64,000 bases of DNA. It comes from Pseudolabrys sp. Lineage in GTDB: Bacteria; Pseudomonadota; Alphaproteobacteria; Rhizobiales; Xanthobacteraceae. Positions 54,780 to 64,000 of this stretch are shown one piece after another. The stretch is taken from assembly GCA_022843325.1 (NCBI GenBank), contig JALHNV010000001.1:1-64000 (forward strand), given 5' to 3'. The translations under genes and the position numbers were made by a program. Position 1 is the first letter of the stretch. Every line of letters starts with the position of its first letter. The notes beneath the pieces are model-generated. The model was not told the origin of the DNA. It ran no database searches and was given only the letters and a program-made list of their open reading frames with translations.

Positions 54780-57700
54780 TCTGCGGCCTCCAAAGTGTTC
54801 GAAGTGCTGGTCGCGACGGGCAAGGTTTCCGGTTGATCGGCAGCCGGCGTATCGAGCCAGTCGACTTTCGACATCTTGCGGACGATGACGAATTCGTCGC
54901 GGTTCGATCCGACGGTGCCGTAATAGTTGAAGCCCCAGGACTGCTGGGCGTAGCCGCCGATCATGTGGGTCGGCTTGAGCACGGCGCGGGTAACCGAATT
55001 GTGGATGCCGCCGCGCAGGCCGGTCATCTCGGAGCCGGGCACGTTCACGATCTTCTCCTGTGCGTGATACATCATGCACATGCCCTGCTTGACCCGCTGC
55101 GACACCACCGCGCGCGCCACCAGCGCGCCGTTGGCGTTGAACGCCTCGATCCAGTCATTGTCGACGATGCCGGCCGCCTTCGCGTCGATCTCGCTGATCC
55201 ACACGCAAGGGCCGCCGCGCGACAAGGTCAGCATCAGCAGGTTGTCGGTGTACGTGGAGTGAATGCCCCACTTCTGGTGCGGCGTGATAAAATTCAGCAC
55301 CACCGCGTCATTGCCGTTCGGCTTGCGGTCGATCACCGGGTTGACCGACTTGGTGTCGATCGGCGGGCGATAGACGCAGAAGCCTTCGCCGAAGGCACGC
55401 ATCCACAAATGATCCTGATAGAGCTGCTGACGGCCGGTCAGCGTGCGCCACGGGATCAATTCATGCACGTTGGTGTAGCCGGCGTTGTAGCAGACCTTTT
55501 CCGATTCCAGGCCGGACCAGATCGGCGACGAGATAATCTTGCGCGGCTGCGCCACGACATCACGGAAACGGATCTTCTCGTCTTCCTTCGGGACCGCGAG
55601 ATGGGTGTGCTCAAGCCCGGTGAAGCCGCCGAGCGAAGCCCAGGCCTTGACCGCGACTTCGCCGTTGGTTTCCGGCGCCAGGCTGAGAATGACCTCGCAG
55701 GCGTCGATGTCGCTGTCGATTCGGGCAAAGCCCTTGGTCGCCCCCTCCTCCAGCACGACACCGTTGAGCTGCTTCAGGAAGTCGACCTCATGCTCGGTAT
55801 TCCATGCCATGCCCTTGCCGCCGTTGCCGAGCTTGGCCATCAGCGGTCCGAGCGAGGTAAAGCGCTTGTAGAGGTTGGGATAGTCGCGCTCGACCACCGT
55901 CACCGCCGGCATGGTCTTGCCGGGGATCGGATCGATCTCGCCTTTCTTCCAGTCCTTGACATCGAAAGGCTGCGCAATCTCGCCCGGCGTATCGTGCATG
56001 ATCGGGGTCAGCACCACGTCCTTCTCGACGCCGAGCACTTCGGGCGCGACGGCAGAAAACGCCTTGGCGATACCCTTGTAGATGTCCCAGTCGCTGCGTG
56101 ATTCCCACACCGGATCGATCGCCGCCGTGAGCGGATGAATGAACGGGTGCATATCGGAGGTGTTGAGGTCGTTCTTCTCGTACCAGCTCGCGGTCGGCAG
56201 AACGACGTCCGAATACATGCAGGTGGTCGACATGCGGAAGTCGAGCGTCACCAGCAGGTCGAGTTTTCCTTCCGGCGCCTTGTCGTGCCAGACCACATCG
56301 GATGGCTTCTTCTTGCCGTCCTCGCCGAGGTCCTTGCCCATGACGCCGTGCTTGGTGCCGAGCAGATGCTTGAGGAAATACTCGTGGCCCTTGCCCGACG
56401 CGCCGAGCAAATTCGAGCGCCAGATGAACATGTTGCGCGGCCAGTTGGACGGATTGTCCGGGTCGTCGCAGGAGAGCTTGAGCTTGCCGGACTTCAGGTT
56501 CGCGGCGACGTAATCCTTGGCTTCCAAGCCCGCGGCGGCGGCGTCTTTCGACACCTGCAACGGATTGGTCTGTAACTGCGGCGCTGACGGCAGCCAGCCC
56601 ATGCGCTCGGCGCGCACGTTGTAATCGATCAACGCGCCATCCCACGGACCGGCCGGCGCGGTCGGCGAGAGAACTTCCGACACGTCGAGCGTCTCGTAGC
56701 GCCACTGATCGGTGTGCGCGTAGAACGCCGAGGTCGAATTCATCTGGCGCGGCGGACGGCCCCAATCGAGGCCGAAAGCGAGCGGCAGCCAGCCCGACTG
56801 CGGGCGCAATTTTTCCTGGCCGACATAATGTGACCAGCCACCACCGGATTGACCAACACAACCGCACATCACCAGCATGTTGATGATGCCGCGATAGTTC
56901 ATGTCCATGTGGTACCAGTGGTTCAGGCCGGCACCCACGATCACCATCGAGCGGCCCTTGGTCTTCTCGGCGTTGAGTGCGAATTCGCGCGCGGTCATGA
57001 TGATCTGGTCGCGCGGCACGCCGCTGATCTTCTCTGCCCAGGCCGGCGTATAAGGCTGTATGTCATCATAGTTCTTGGCGAGATGTTCGCCGCCGAGACC
57101 GCAATCGACGCCGTAGTTGGCGACAAACAGGTCATAGACCGAGGCCACCACCGCCTCGCCTTCGACCAGTTGCAGCTTCTTCATCGGCACATTGCGCACC
57201 AGCACGCTCGGATGATCGGTGCCCTGGAAGTGGTCGTGTTCGCGGTTGCCGAAGTACGGGAAGCCGACGGCGGCGACGCCGTCCTTCACGTCCTTCAGCG
57301 ACAGGCGAAGCTTCGTCTCCTTGCCGTCGGACGCCTGCTCCTGGAGATTCCACTTGCCCTTTTCGCCCCAGCGGAAGCCGACCGAACCCTTCGGCACAAC
57401 CACCGCGCCGGTCGTTTCGTCGTAGGCAACCGTCTTCCATTCCGGATTGTTGTCTTCGCCGCAGCCCTTGATGAAGTCGGAGGCGCGCAGGAAGCGCTCG
57501 GGCACAAAGTGATCGCCCTGTTTCACCAGCCGCGCCAGCATCGGCATGTCGGTATATTGCCGCGCGTAGTCCTGGAAGTACTTGGCCTGCCGGTCGACAT
57601 GGAATTCGCGCAGGATGACATGGCCCATGGCCATGCCGAGCGCTGCGTCGGTGCCCTGCTTCGGTGAAATCCACAGATCGGCGAATTTCGAGGCCTCGGA

Positions 57701-58552
57701 ATAATCCGGGCAGATCACGACGCTCTTGGCGCCCTTGTAGCGAACCTCGGTATAGAAGTGCGCATCGGGCGTCCGCGTCTGCGGCACGTTCGATCCCCAC
57801 AGGATCAGAAATCCGGAATTGTACCAGTCGGCCGATTCCGGCACGTCGGTCTGTTCGCCCCAAGTCTGCGGCGACGCCGGCGGCAAATCGCAATACCAGT
57901 CGTAGAACGACATGCAGACGCCGCCGAGCAGAGACAGATAGCGCGAGCCCGCGGCGTAGCTCACCATCGACATCGCGGGGATCGGCGAAAAGCCGAACAC
58001 GCGATCGGGGCCATAGGTCTTGGCGGTATAGGCATTCGCCGCCGCGATAAGCTCGTTGACCTCGTCCCAGGTCGAGCGGACGAAGCCGCCGAGGCCACGC
58101 TTTTCGACGTAAGCCGCGCGCTTTTCCGGATTCTCGACGATCGACTTCCAGGCCGCGACCGGCGTCATCAGCACGCGCGCCTCGCGCCACAGCTTGAGCA
58201 GGCGCGAGCGCACCAGCGGATATTTCACGCGGTTGCCGGAATAGAGATACCAGCTGTAACTGGCGCCGCGCGCGCAGCCGCGCGGCTCGTGGTTCGGCAG
58301 ATCGGGCCGCGTGCGCGGATAATCGGTCTGCTGCGTTTCCCAGGTGACGATGCCGCCCTTTACGTAGATTTTCCAAGAGCACGACCCGGTGCAGTTCACG
58401 CCGTGCGTCGAGCGCACGATCTTGTCGTGCTGCCAGCGCTTGCGGTAGCCATCTTCCCAGCGCCGGTCTTCGCTGGTGGTGATGCCGTGACCGTCGGAGA
58501 ACGGCTCGCTGGCGCGGCGGAAAAACGTCAAACGATCGAGAAAATGGCTCAT
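54776..58552 (-). CDS. narG: Respiratory nitrate reductase alpha subunit NarG
   Basis: A 1258-residue Mo-bisMGD subunit that reduces nitrate to nitrite on the cytoplasmic face. The N-terminal FS0 cluster ligands are visible in STHGVNCTGSCSWKIYVK and HEPRGCARGASYSWYLYS. The Mo-Asp lies in the PESADWYNSGFLILWGSN region, followed by VPQTRTPDAHF. The length matches the E. coli enzyme (1247). It is intact, with no frameshift seen. It follows narK by 12 bases and overlaps narH by 4. Confidence 0.96.
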   Translation of the reverse strand: MSHFLDRLTFFRRASEPFSDGHGITTSEDRRWEDGYRKRWQHDKIVRSTHGVNCTGSCSWKIYVKGGIVTWETQQTDYPRTRPDLPNHEPRGCARGASYSWYLYSGNRVKYPLVRSRLLKLWREARVLMTPVAAWKSIVENPEKRAAYVEKRGLGGFVRSTWDEVNELIAAANAYTAKTYGPDRVFGFSPIPAMSMVSYAAGSRYLSLLGGVCMSFYDWYCDLPPASPQTWGEQTDVPESADWYNSGFLILWGSNVPQTRTPDAHFYTEVRYKGAKSVVICPDYSEASKFADLWISPKQGTDAALGMAMGHVILREFHVDRQAKYFQDYARQYTDMPMLARLVKQGDHFVPERFLRASDFIKGCGEDNNPEWKTVAYDETTGAVVVPKGSVGFRWGEKGKWNLQEQASDGKETKLRLSLKDVKDGVAAVGFPYFGNREHDHFQGTDHPSVLVRNVPMKKLQLVEGEAVVASVYDLFVANYGVDCGLGGEHLAKNYDDIQPYTPAWAEKISGVPRDQIIMTAREFALNAEKTKGRSMVIVGAGLNHWYHMDMNYRGIINMLVMCGCVGQSGGGWSHYVGQEKLRPQSGWLPLAFGLDWGRPPRQMNSTSAFYAHTDQWRYETLDVSEVLSPTAPAGPWDGALIDYNVRAERMGWLPSAPQLQTNPLQVSKDAAAAGLEAKDYVAANLKSGKLKLSCDDPDNPSNWPRNMFIWRSNLLGASGKGHEYFLKHLLGTKHGVMGKDLGEDGKKKPSDVVWHDKAPEGKLDLLVTLDFRMSTTCMYSDVVLPTASWYEKNDLNTSDMHPFIHPLTAAIDPVWESRSDWDIYKGIAKAFSAVAPEVLGVEKDVVLTPIMHDTPGEIAQPFDVKDWKKGEIDPIPGKTMPAVTVVERDYPNLYKRFTSLGPLMAKLGNGGKGMAWNTEHEVDFLKQLNGVVLEEGATKGFARIDSDIDACEVILSLAPETNGEVAVKAWASLGGFTGLEHTHLAVPKEDEKIRFRDVVAQPRKIISSPIWSGLESEKVCYNAGYTNVHELIPWRTLTGRQQLYQDHLWMRAFGEGFCVYRPPIDTKSVNPVIDRKPNGNDAVVLNFITPHQKWGIHSTYTDNLLMLTLSRGGPCVWISEIDAKAAGIVDNDWIEAFNANGALVARAVVSQRVKQGMCMMYHAQEKIVNVPGSEMTGLRGGIHNSVTRAVLKPTHMIGGYAQQSWGFNYYGTVGSNRDEFVIVRKMSKVDWLDTPAADQPETLPVATSTSNTLEAAE

Positions 58553-58564
58553 GTTTCCTGTCCC

Positions 58565-61306
58565 TTATTCGGCGGGTTGCATGGCGGAGGGCGGCAGCGA
58601 GCCACCACGCTCGATGTCGTGCAGCAGACCGCCGCGCCGGGTGTAGAACCACCAGGTGATGGCGATGCAGGTGACGTAGAAGCCCATGAAGCCCCACAGC
58701 GCCATCTCCGGTCCGCCGGTCAGCGAGATCGAGGTGCCGTAGCTCTTCGGGATGAAGAAGGCGCCGTAGGCCGCCACCGCCGAGGTGAAGCCGATGATCG
58801 CCGCCGATTCCATCTCGGCCTGCTTCTGGCGGACGGCGTTGCTCATGGCCGGCTCGAGCCGGAGGAGTTCGGCGCGCATGATCGCCGGGATCATCTGGAA
58901 GGTCGACGCATTGCCCACGCCGGTGGCAAAGAACAACAGCATGAACATCGCAAAGAAGCCCCAGAAGGCGTGCGGCTGATCCTTGATGCCAAGGAAGTAC
59001 AGCACGCCGCCGACCGCCGCGATCATCAGCGTAAAGACCCAGAAGGTGACGCGGCCGCCGCCATAGCGATCCGAAAGCCAGCCGGTCGCGGAGCGAGACA
59101 GCGCGCCGACCAACGGTCCGAAGAAGATGAACTTGAGCGAGTCGACCTGAGGAAACATGGTCTTGGCCAGCAGCGGGAAGCCGGCCGAGTAGCCGATGAA
59201 AGAGCCGAAGGTGCCGGTGTAGAGCCAGCACATCAGCCAGTTATGCTTGCGCTTGAAGATCACCGCCTGATCGGCGAACGACGCCCGCATGTCGGCGATG
59301 TCGTTCATGCCGAACCATGCCGCCGTGGCCGAGGCCGCGATGAACGGCACCCAGATGAATCCGGCGTTCTGCAGCCAGAGCCGGGTGCCGTCGTTCGCCA
59401 CCTGCGGTTCGCCGCCGAGCCAGCCGAACACGCCGGCGACAATGACCAGGGGGATCACGAATTGCACGACGCTGACGCCGAGATTGCCGAGCCCGGCGTT
59501 GAGCGCCAATGCGTTGCCCTTCTCCGCCTTGGGGAAGAAGAAGCTGATATTGGCCATCGACGAGGCGAAATTGCCGCCGCCGAAGCCGCACAGCAGCGCC
59601 AGCGCCAGAAAGAAGATGTAGGGCGTATCCGGGCTCTGGACCGCCAGACCGATACCGACCGCCGGGATCATCAGCGACCAGGTCGAGACCGAGGTCCACA
59701 GCCGGCCGCCGAAGATCGGCGGCATGAAGGAATAGAAGATGCGCAAGGTCGCGCCGGACAGGCCGGGAATTGCCGCCAGCCAGAACAACTGGTCGGTCGT
59801 GAATGTGAAGCCGACCGCCGGCAGCTTGGCGACGACCACCGACCACACCATCCAGACCGCGAAGGCGAGCAGCAAGGCCGGGATCGAGATCCACAGATTG
59901 CGGCGTGCGATGGCGCGGCCTTTGCTCTCCCAGAAAGCCGGATCCTCCGGCTTCCACTCCTCCAGCACATGGCCGGAGAGTGCGCCGATGTGCTTTTCCT
60001 CGTGGATCGGCTGCATCTCCGGAAACTGCGGCAGCTTGTTCAGGGCCGGCTCAAAGGCCTCGCGCTCCATGCGGCGGATGGCGAAGTGCATCCAGGCCAG
60101 CGAGATGGCGGCGACGAGGAACAGCAACATGAAGCAACTGGTCCAGATGCCGGTGAGGTCGTTCAGCACGCCGAACACGATCGGCAGGATGAAGCCACCG
60201 AGGCCGCCGATCATGCCGACCAGGCCGCCGACCGCGCCGACGTTCTGCGGGTAATAGACCGGGATGTGCTTGTAGACCGCGGCTTTTCCCAAGCTCATGA
60301 AAAAGCCGAGCACGAAGATCAGCGCGGTGAAGGTGACGACGCCGGTCGCCATATGGAAGGTGATCGGGCCCTTGATGCCCTCGACCGTGTAGGTGGTCGG
60401 AGGATAGGCCAGAATGAAGGTGACCAGCACCGAGACGCCGAACATCCAGTACATGATGCGGCGGGCGCCGTATTTGTCCGACAGGTGACCGCCATAGGCG
60501 CGGAACAGACTGGCGGGGATCGAATAGGCGGCGCCGATCATGCCGGCCGTCGTGATGTCCAGGCCATAGACACCGATCAGGTAGCGCGGCAGCCACAGCG
60601 CCAGTGCGACGAAGGCGCCGAAGGCGAAGAAATAATAGAGCGAGAAGCGCCAGACCTGAATGTTCTTAAGCGCGTCGAGCTCGAGCCAGGCGCTGCGCGG
60701 GCGTTCGCCCTTGGCGCGGCGCGCCATCTCGACCGGGTCTTCCTTGGTGGCGAACCAGAAGACGATGCCCATCAGCGCGATGGCCACAGCCCAGACCTGC
60801 GCGGTGACCTGCCAACCATAGGCCACCATGACGAAAGGCGCGATGAACTTGGTCACCGCCGCGCCGACATTGCCGGCGCCGAAGATGCCGAGCGCGGTGC
60901 CCTGTTTCTCCGGCGGGTACCAGCGCGACACATAGGCAATGCCGACCGCGAAAGAACCGCCGGCTATGCCGACGCCAAGCGCCGCGATCAGGAACTGCGT
61001 GTAGGTCTCCGCGTAGGTCAATAGGAAGGTAGCGAGCGCCGCCGCCAGCATGACCACGGTGTAAACGCGGCGGCCGCCGTACTGGTCGGTCCAGATGCCG
61101 AGAAAAATGCGCACCAGCGAGCCGGTGAGAATGGGGGTGCCGACCAAAAGACCGAATTGCGTTTCGTTGAGTCCGAGATCCTCCTTGATCTGGATGCCGA
61201 TGATCGCGAACAGGGTCCACACCGCGAAGCAGACGGTGAAGGCAATCGTGGACATCCAGAGCGCGCGGCTTTGGCCCGTGACGCTGGCAACCGGCCGGTC
61301 TTGCAT
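58565..61306 (-). CDS. narK: Fused NarK1-NarK2 nitrate/nitrite transporter
   Basis: About 913 residues made of two complete MFS domains. The first (about 15-425) carries GIWTDQYGGRRVYTVVMLAA and NarK1-like GGSFAVGIAYVSRWYPPEKQ. The second (about 470-890) carries the nitrate-signature GFGGGNFASSMANISFFFPK and GNALALNAGLGNLGVSVVQF. The fusion matches that known from Paracoccus, where one half is a nitrate/proton symporter and the other a nitrate/nitrite antiporter. The start ATG 61306 is placed after GGGGG; ATG 61330 is also in frame. It is the first gene of the nar operon. Confidence 0.93.
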   Translation of the reverse strand: MQDRPVASVTGQSRALWMSTIAFTVCFAVWTLFAIIGIQIKEDLGLNETQFGLLVGTPILTGSLVRIFLGIWTDQYGGRRVYTVVMLAAALATFLLTYAETYTQFLIAALGVGIAGGSFAVGIAYVSRWYPPEKQGTALGIFGAGNVGAAVTKFIAPFVMVAYGWQVTAQVWAVAIALMGIVFWFATKEDPVEMARRAKGERPRSAWLELDALKNIQVWRFSLYYFFAFGAFVALALWLPRYLIGVYGLDITTAGMIGAAYSIPASLFRAYGGHLSDKYGARRIMYWMFGVSVLVTFILAYPPTTYTVEGIKGPITFHMATGVVTFTALIFVLGFFMSLGKAAVYKHIPVYYPQNVGAVGGLVGMIGGLGGFILPIVFGVLNDLTGIWTSCFMLLFLVAAISLAWMHFAIRRMEREAFEPALNKLPQFPEMQPIHEEKHIGALSGHVLEEWKPEDPAFWESKGRAIARRNLWISIPALLLAFAVWMVWSVVVAKLPAVGFTFTTDQLFWLAAIPGLSGATLRIFYSFMPPIFGGRLWTSVSTWSLMIPAVGIGLAVQSPDTPYIFFLALALLCGFGGGNFASSMANISFFFPKAEKGNALALNAGLGNLGVSVVQFVIPLVIVAGVFGWLGGEPQVANDGTRLWLQNAGFIWVPFIAASATAAWFGMNDIADMRASFADQAVIFKRKHNWLMCWLYTGTFGSFIGYSAGFPLLAKTMFPQVDSLKFIFFGPLVGALSRSATGWLSDRYGGGRVTFWVFTLMIAAVGGVLYFLGIKDQPHAFWGFFAMFMLLFFATGVGNASTFQMIPAIMRAELLRLEPAMSNAVRQKQAEMESAAIIGFTSAVAAYGAFFIPKSYGTSISLTGGPEMALWGFMGFYVTCIAITWWFYTRRGGLLHDIERGGSLPPSAMQPAE

Positions 61307-61442
61307 AGTCAGCCCCCACATCCCGTCCATTGCGAACGGCGTAGGCGACCAAAGCGCGGCGCCGACCGCAATGCTTTGAGGTCGATCAAATTATCGGACG
61401 CTGTACTTGGCTTTTTTATAGCTATACTAAAACATCAGAGTA

Positions 61443-61530
61443 TTGATAATGTACAATTCATGTTTTGATAATATACAATTACTGCTTTGATGATCGTATA
61501 ATCGTGACTTGATAAATATCAAGAAACGCT
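61443..61530. promoter_or_regulatory. Four 22-bp repeats headed by TTGAT half-sites; last is a perfect FNR-type box
   Basis: TTGAT occurs at 61443, 61465, 61487 and 61509, exactly 22 bases apart. The last is TTGAT-AAAT-ATCAA (61509-61522), the exact FNR/ANR/NNR consensus. Copies 1 and 2 read TTGATAATGTACAATT and TTGATAATATACAATT; copy 3 is weaker (TTGATGATCGTATAAT). The array sits between narK and the divergent Crp/Fnr regulator. The spacing of about two helical turns would put four protein dimers on one DNA face. Confidence 0.8.
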
Positions 61531-61579
61531 GCGGGCGCGTGACTTTAGATTGGATCGTCCGCCGCCGGAGTTCGCTCAT

Positions 61580-62269
61580 ATGCGCCAAGCCGAATATCAC
61601 CTCGTGCGTGCGCTGCCGTTGTTCGAAAATGTCAGCGAAAAATATTTCGACGAACTGATGGGTTCGGCGCTGATGCAGCGATTTCCACAGGGCCTGACAT
61701 TGATCCGCGAGGGCGAACTCCCCGACTTTCTGCATATCGTGGTTGAGGGATCGGTCGAACTGTTCGCCAGCCATGACGGGCACGAAACCGTGCTCGACAT
61801 TCTGGAGCCGGTAACGACATTCATTCTCGCCGCGGTAATCCGCGACGAGGTTTACCTCAAATCCGCACGCACGTTGACGCCGGCACAGATTCTCATGATT
61901 CCAGCGCCGGGCGTGCGCGGCGTGTTCGACCGCGATGCGGCCTTCGCCCGCGCCTTGGTGAACGAACTGGCCCTACGATATCGCTGCGTCGTGCGCTCGC
62001 TCAAGAATGAAAAACTGCGCAACAGCAAGGAGCGGCTTGCGAACTGGATCTTGCAGGAAGATGCGCATCAAGGAAACAAGCGGCAGATAACGCTGGCGAT
62101 CGACAAACAGACGCTGGCGTCGCGCCTTGGAATGGCACCGGAGAACCTGTCGCGTAATTTGGCAAAACTTTCGAAGTACGGCGTCACCAAGTCCGGGACA
62201 ACATTGATCATCGACGACATTGCTGCTCTTAGACAATTCGCCAAGCCGAATGGCTTGATCGATCAATAG
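61580..62269 (+). CDS. Crp/Fnr family transcriptional regulator (NarR-like)
   Basis: A 229-residue regulator. The cNMP-type beta-barrel (about 10-125) contains GLTLIREGELPDFLHIVVEG. The long dimer helix comes next, then a C-terminal winged helix with the recognition helix PENLSRNLAKL. It retains the E-x-x-S-R pattern that reads TTGAT in FNR. There is only one Cys (RYRCVV), so it cannot carry the FNR 4Fe-4S cluster; ligand sensing (nitrite, NO, haem) as in NarR or DNR is likely. GGAG precedes ATG 61580. It is divergent from narK and next to the TTGAT array. Confidence 0.9.
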   Translation: MRQAEYHLVRALPLFENVSEKYFDELMGSALMQRFPQGLTLIREGELPDFLHIVVEGSVELFASHDGHETVLDILEPVTTFILAAVIRDEVYLKSARTLTPAQILMIPAPGVRGVFDRDAAFARALVNELALRYRCVVRSLKNEKLRNSKERLANWILQEDAHQGNKRQITLAIDKQTLASRLGMAPENLSRNLAKLSKYGVTKSGTTLIIDDIAALRQFAKPNGLIDQ

Positions 62270-62758
62270 ATCTTTTGCGGTAAGCTCTCCATTGAGAAAT
62301 GCCGCCACCCGGCGCAAACTGCACTCGGCGCTCCTCCTAGCTGATGAGGTATCAAGCGCCCTGGTCTAACCGGCTGTCCTCGTCAATCGATTCTCGAAGG
62401 CTCGTCGTACCCTCGACGGTTGCTGTAGAAACGCGCGCCATCAGTCCGCCACCGAGTAGTAAAGCATACGACCATCGTGGCGTATCCAACCGGAGGCAAC
62501 GTACAATCGGGCTGCAATCTCCAGCCCTGATATCCCAACCATCCCGCACCGCCCAAGAGTCCAGGCAGACTGACTATTAAAATGGCTCTTCCCACAGCGG
62601 CCTCGCCTAGTTCAAGATGACTTCTTCTTGTTTTGTCGCGGCGGCTTGACGCCAATCCCTGTGCTGGCCGTGCCGCCGCCAGGGCCAGAAGCGACGCCCC
62701 CTTTTTCATTTTTAGATGCTAAGGTCGCAACGCCGCGTCTATGGCCTGAAAACAAGCG
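62270..62758. other. Intergenic region, no gene recognised
   Basis: Nearly 490 bases between the Crp/Fnr gene and the hybrid kinase stop. Short frames on both strands show no domain, no ribosome site and unusual composition. No hairpin terminator or tRNA was found. Confidence 0.45.
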
Positions 62759-64000
62759 CTAAAGGCGTTCGGAACTCCTCGCACTAGCCAAGACCCGGCT
62801 GAGCTCCTCGAGACGAAATGGATTGCGGAGCACCCGAAATTCACGCAGCGCATCGTTACCCGCTTCACTAAAACCAGTAGCAAGCACCACCGGCATTTGA
62901 GGATGTGACCTCCTGACTGCACGTGCCAAACCGAGTCCGTCCAGGTTGCCAGGCATGACAATATCACTGAGGACCACGTCTATGCCGTTTCTCTCGATTT
63001 CGGCAAGGGCAGCCTCAGCGCTCGAGGCCCATCGAATCGAATAACCGAGTTCTTCAAGCAAAAGCGATGTAGCACTGGCTACTTCGGGGTTATCTTCGAC
63101 GAGAAGTATCGTGCCGCTCAGATGACGGACAGGTTCGTCGACCTCCGAGGCAAGTGGCGGAGCTTTGGCCCGCGGAAGGTAAATCGTCACTTTTGTACCT
63201 TCGCCGAGTGTGCTCTCGACTTTCACCGTGCCACCCGCTTGGTGCGCGAAGCCGTGTACTTGCGACAGACCCAGCCCGGTGCCCTTTCCCATCGGCTTCG
63301 TTGTGAAAAACGGGTCAAAAACCTTTTCTAAAATGTCGGGAGGAATGCCTTCACCGCTGTCACATACGCAAATTGCAACGTAATCCTTGTCTCCCAACCT
63401 GGTATTAGAGGTCGTAATCTCGATGACCCCACCTTTCGGAACGGCGTCTCGCGCGTTCACCACAAGATTCACCAGAGCGATCTCGAATTCCGCGGAGTCA
63501 ACAATCACCGGCCAGGCCTCATCCGGCACTTGGATATTAAGTTCCGCATGACCAGCACCGCTAACCAAGACCTCGCGGACAGCCTGGACACGATCGGGTA
63601 AATACACAGATTCTGGATTGACCGCCTGACGGCGCGAAAACGTCAGTAATTGACGGGTTAAATTAGCCCCGCGTTGAGCGGCAACTTCTATGGATTGGAG
63701 GGCACGAACACTCTTTTCATCCACAACGGCTTTTTTCAGCGTCAGAATGTTGCCGCTGATAATCATGAGAAGATTGTTGAAATCATGGGCAACCCCACCC
63801 GTTAGATGCCCGAGCGCATCCATCTTTTGCGACTCGGCGAGCTGTTTCTGTAGCTTCTCCAAGTTTATCTGGGCATCGCGACGCTCTGTGACATCGCGAG
63901 TAATTTTCGCGTAGCCAATTAGTTCGCCATCGTCGTCGCGGATGGCGTCGATAATGACGCTAGCCCAGAAATAAGAGCCATCCTTACGAACGCGCCAGCC
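62759..64000 (-). CDS. PAS hybrid histidine kinase / response regulator (partial, runs off right edge)
   Basis: The 3' 414 codons of a gene whose start lies beyond the window. Visible in order are the end of a PAS/PAC domain (GWRVRKDGSYFWASVIIDAI, then IGYAKITRDVTERRDAQ), a coiled linker, and the phosphoacceptor H-box GGVAHDFNNLLMIISGN. These are followed by the N-box LVNLVVNARDAVPKGG, the G boxes DSGEGIPPD and GTGLGLSQVHGFAHQ, and a C-terminal receiver (ILLVEDNPEVASATS, VVLSDIVMPGNLDGL). The family is common in Rhizobiales. The signal is unknown; it is not evidently linked to the nar genes. Confidence 0.9.
   Translation of the reverse strand, partial: GWRVRKDGSYFWASVIIDAIRDDDGELIGYAKITRDVTERRDAQINLEKLQKQLAESQKMDALGHLTGGVAHDFNNLLMIISGNILTLKKAVVDEKSVRALQSIEVAAQRGANLTRQLLTFSRRQAVNPESVYLPDRVQAVREVLVSGAGHAELNIQVPDEAWPVIVDSAEFEIALVNLVVNARDAVPKGGVIEITTSNTRLGDKDYVAICVCDSGEGIPPDILEKVFDPFFTTKPMGKGTGLGLSQVHGFAHQAGGTVKVESTLGEGTKVTIYLPRAKAPPLASEVDEPVRHLSGTILLVEDNPEVASATSLLLEELGYSIRWASSAEAALAEIERNGIDVVLSDIVMPGNLDGLGLARAVRRSHPQMPVVLATGFSEAGNDALREFRVLRNPFRLEELSRVLASARSSERL

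Noticed and set aside
57132-59231. A 699-codon minus-strand frame overlapping narG and narK out of frame
   Set aside because: It is an out-of-frame shadow of two well-supported genes with no recognisable content.
57758-61024. A plus-strand open frame of over 1000 codons antisense to narK and narG
   Set aside because: It is His/Arg/Gly-rich low-information sequence typical of antisense frames in GC-rich DNA, with no domain; narK and narG on the other strand are certain.
62344-62709. Short frames on both strands between the Crp/Fnr gene and the hybrid kinase
   Set aside because: Neither shows a start signal or domain; they read as non-coding.

Overview
The window is GC-rich DNA from what looks like an alphaproteobacterium of the order Hyphomicrobiales (Bradyrhizobium / Rhodopseudomonas / Pseudolabrys type). 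The reasons are the many ABC and tripartite solute importers, the narK-narGHJI-nnrS gene set, and the dispersed intergenic palindromes. The genus is inferred, not shown. No rRNA or tRNA gene, CRISPR array or origin was recognised.

Layout. (1) 0.1-6.8 kb: soluble redox and catabolic enzymes. These are an SDR, a D-2-hydroxyacid dehydrogenase translationally coupled to a luciferase-like flavin monooxygenase, a divergent LysR regulator, a zeta-like GST and two 3-hydroxyisobutyrate-dehydrogenase-type enzymes. (2) 7-18.6 kb: two complete branched-chain/aromatic-type ABC import systems. The first has the order livH-livM-binding protein-livG-livF-amidohydrolase, and the second is livHMGF. Between them lie a divergent FAD aromatic-hydroxylase-type monooxygenase and a cupin. 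The binding protein for the second system is probably the convergent gene at 18.8-20.1 kb. (3) 20.4-25.4 kb: a kynurenine-formamidase-like cyclase, two tandem Bug-type binding proteins and tctBA (a tripartite tricarboxylate transporter). Regions 1-3 together suggest uptake and breakdown of aromatic or other organic acids; the substrate cannot be read from sequence. (4) 25.4-36 kb: scattered housekeeping and accessory genes (CreA-like, DUF2189 membrane protein, MsrP, an EF-G paralogue, an orphan NMT1-like binding protein, a winged-helix/alpha-beta-hydrolase fusion, an aspartate-type aminotransferase, an MFS exporter).

(5) 36-48.8 kb: an accessory island of less familiar genes. It holds several small secreted proteins, two paralogous small membrane proteins bracketing a LuxR-type response regulator and a hybrid histidine kinase whose 3' ends overlap, a secreted subtilisin-like protease next to a FecR-domain protein, and finally a graveyard of recombinase, IS3 and IS30 fragments.

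(6) 48.8-62.3 kb: a respiratory nitrate reduction cluster on the minus strand: fused narK1K2, narG, narH, narJ, narI, a parvulin-type ppiC, a 91-residue protein, nnrS and a DUF2478 gene. A Crp/Fnr regulator without Fe-S cysteines is transcribed away from it. narH carries an apparent one-base frameshift. The divergent narK/regulator promoter contains four TTGAT half-sites spaced exactly 22 bp apart, the last a perfect FNR-type box. (7) 62.7-64 kb: the 3' part of a PAS hybrid histidine kinase that runs off the right edge.

The most interesting signals are the 22-bp phased TTGAT array, the narH frameshift, the protease/FecR pair, and the paralogous membrane-protein / two-component locus.
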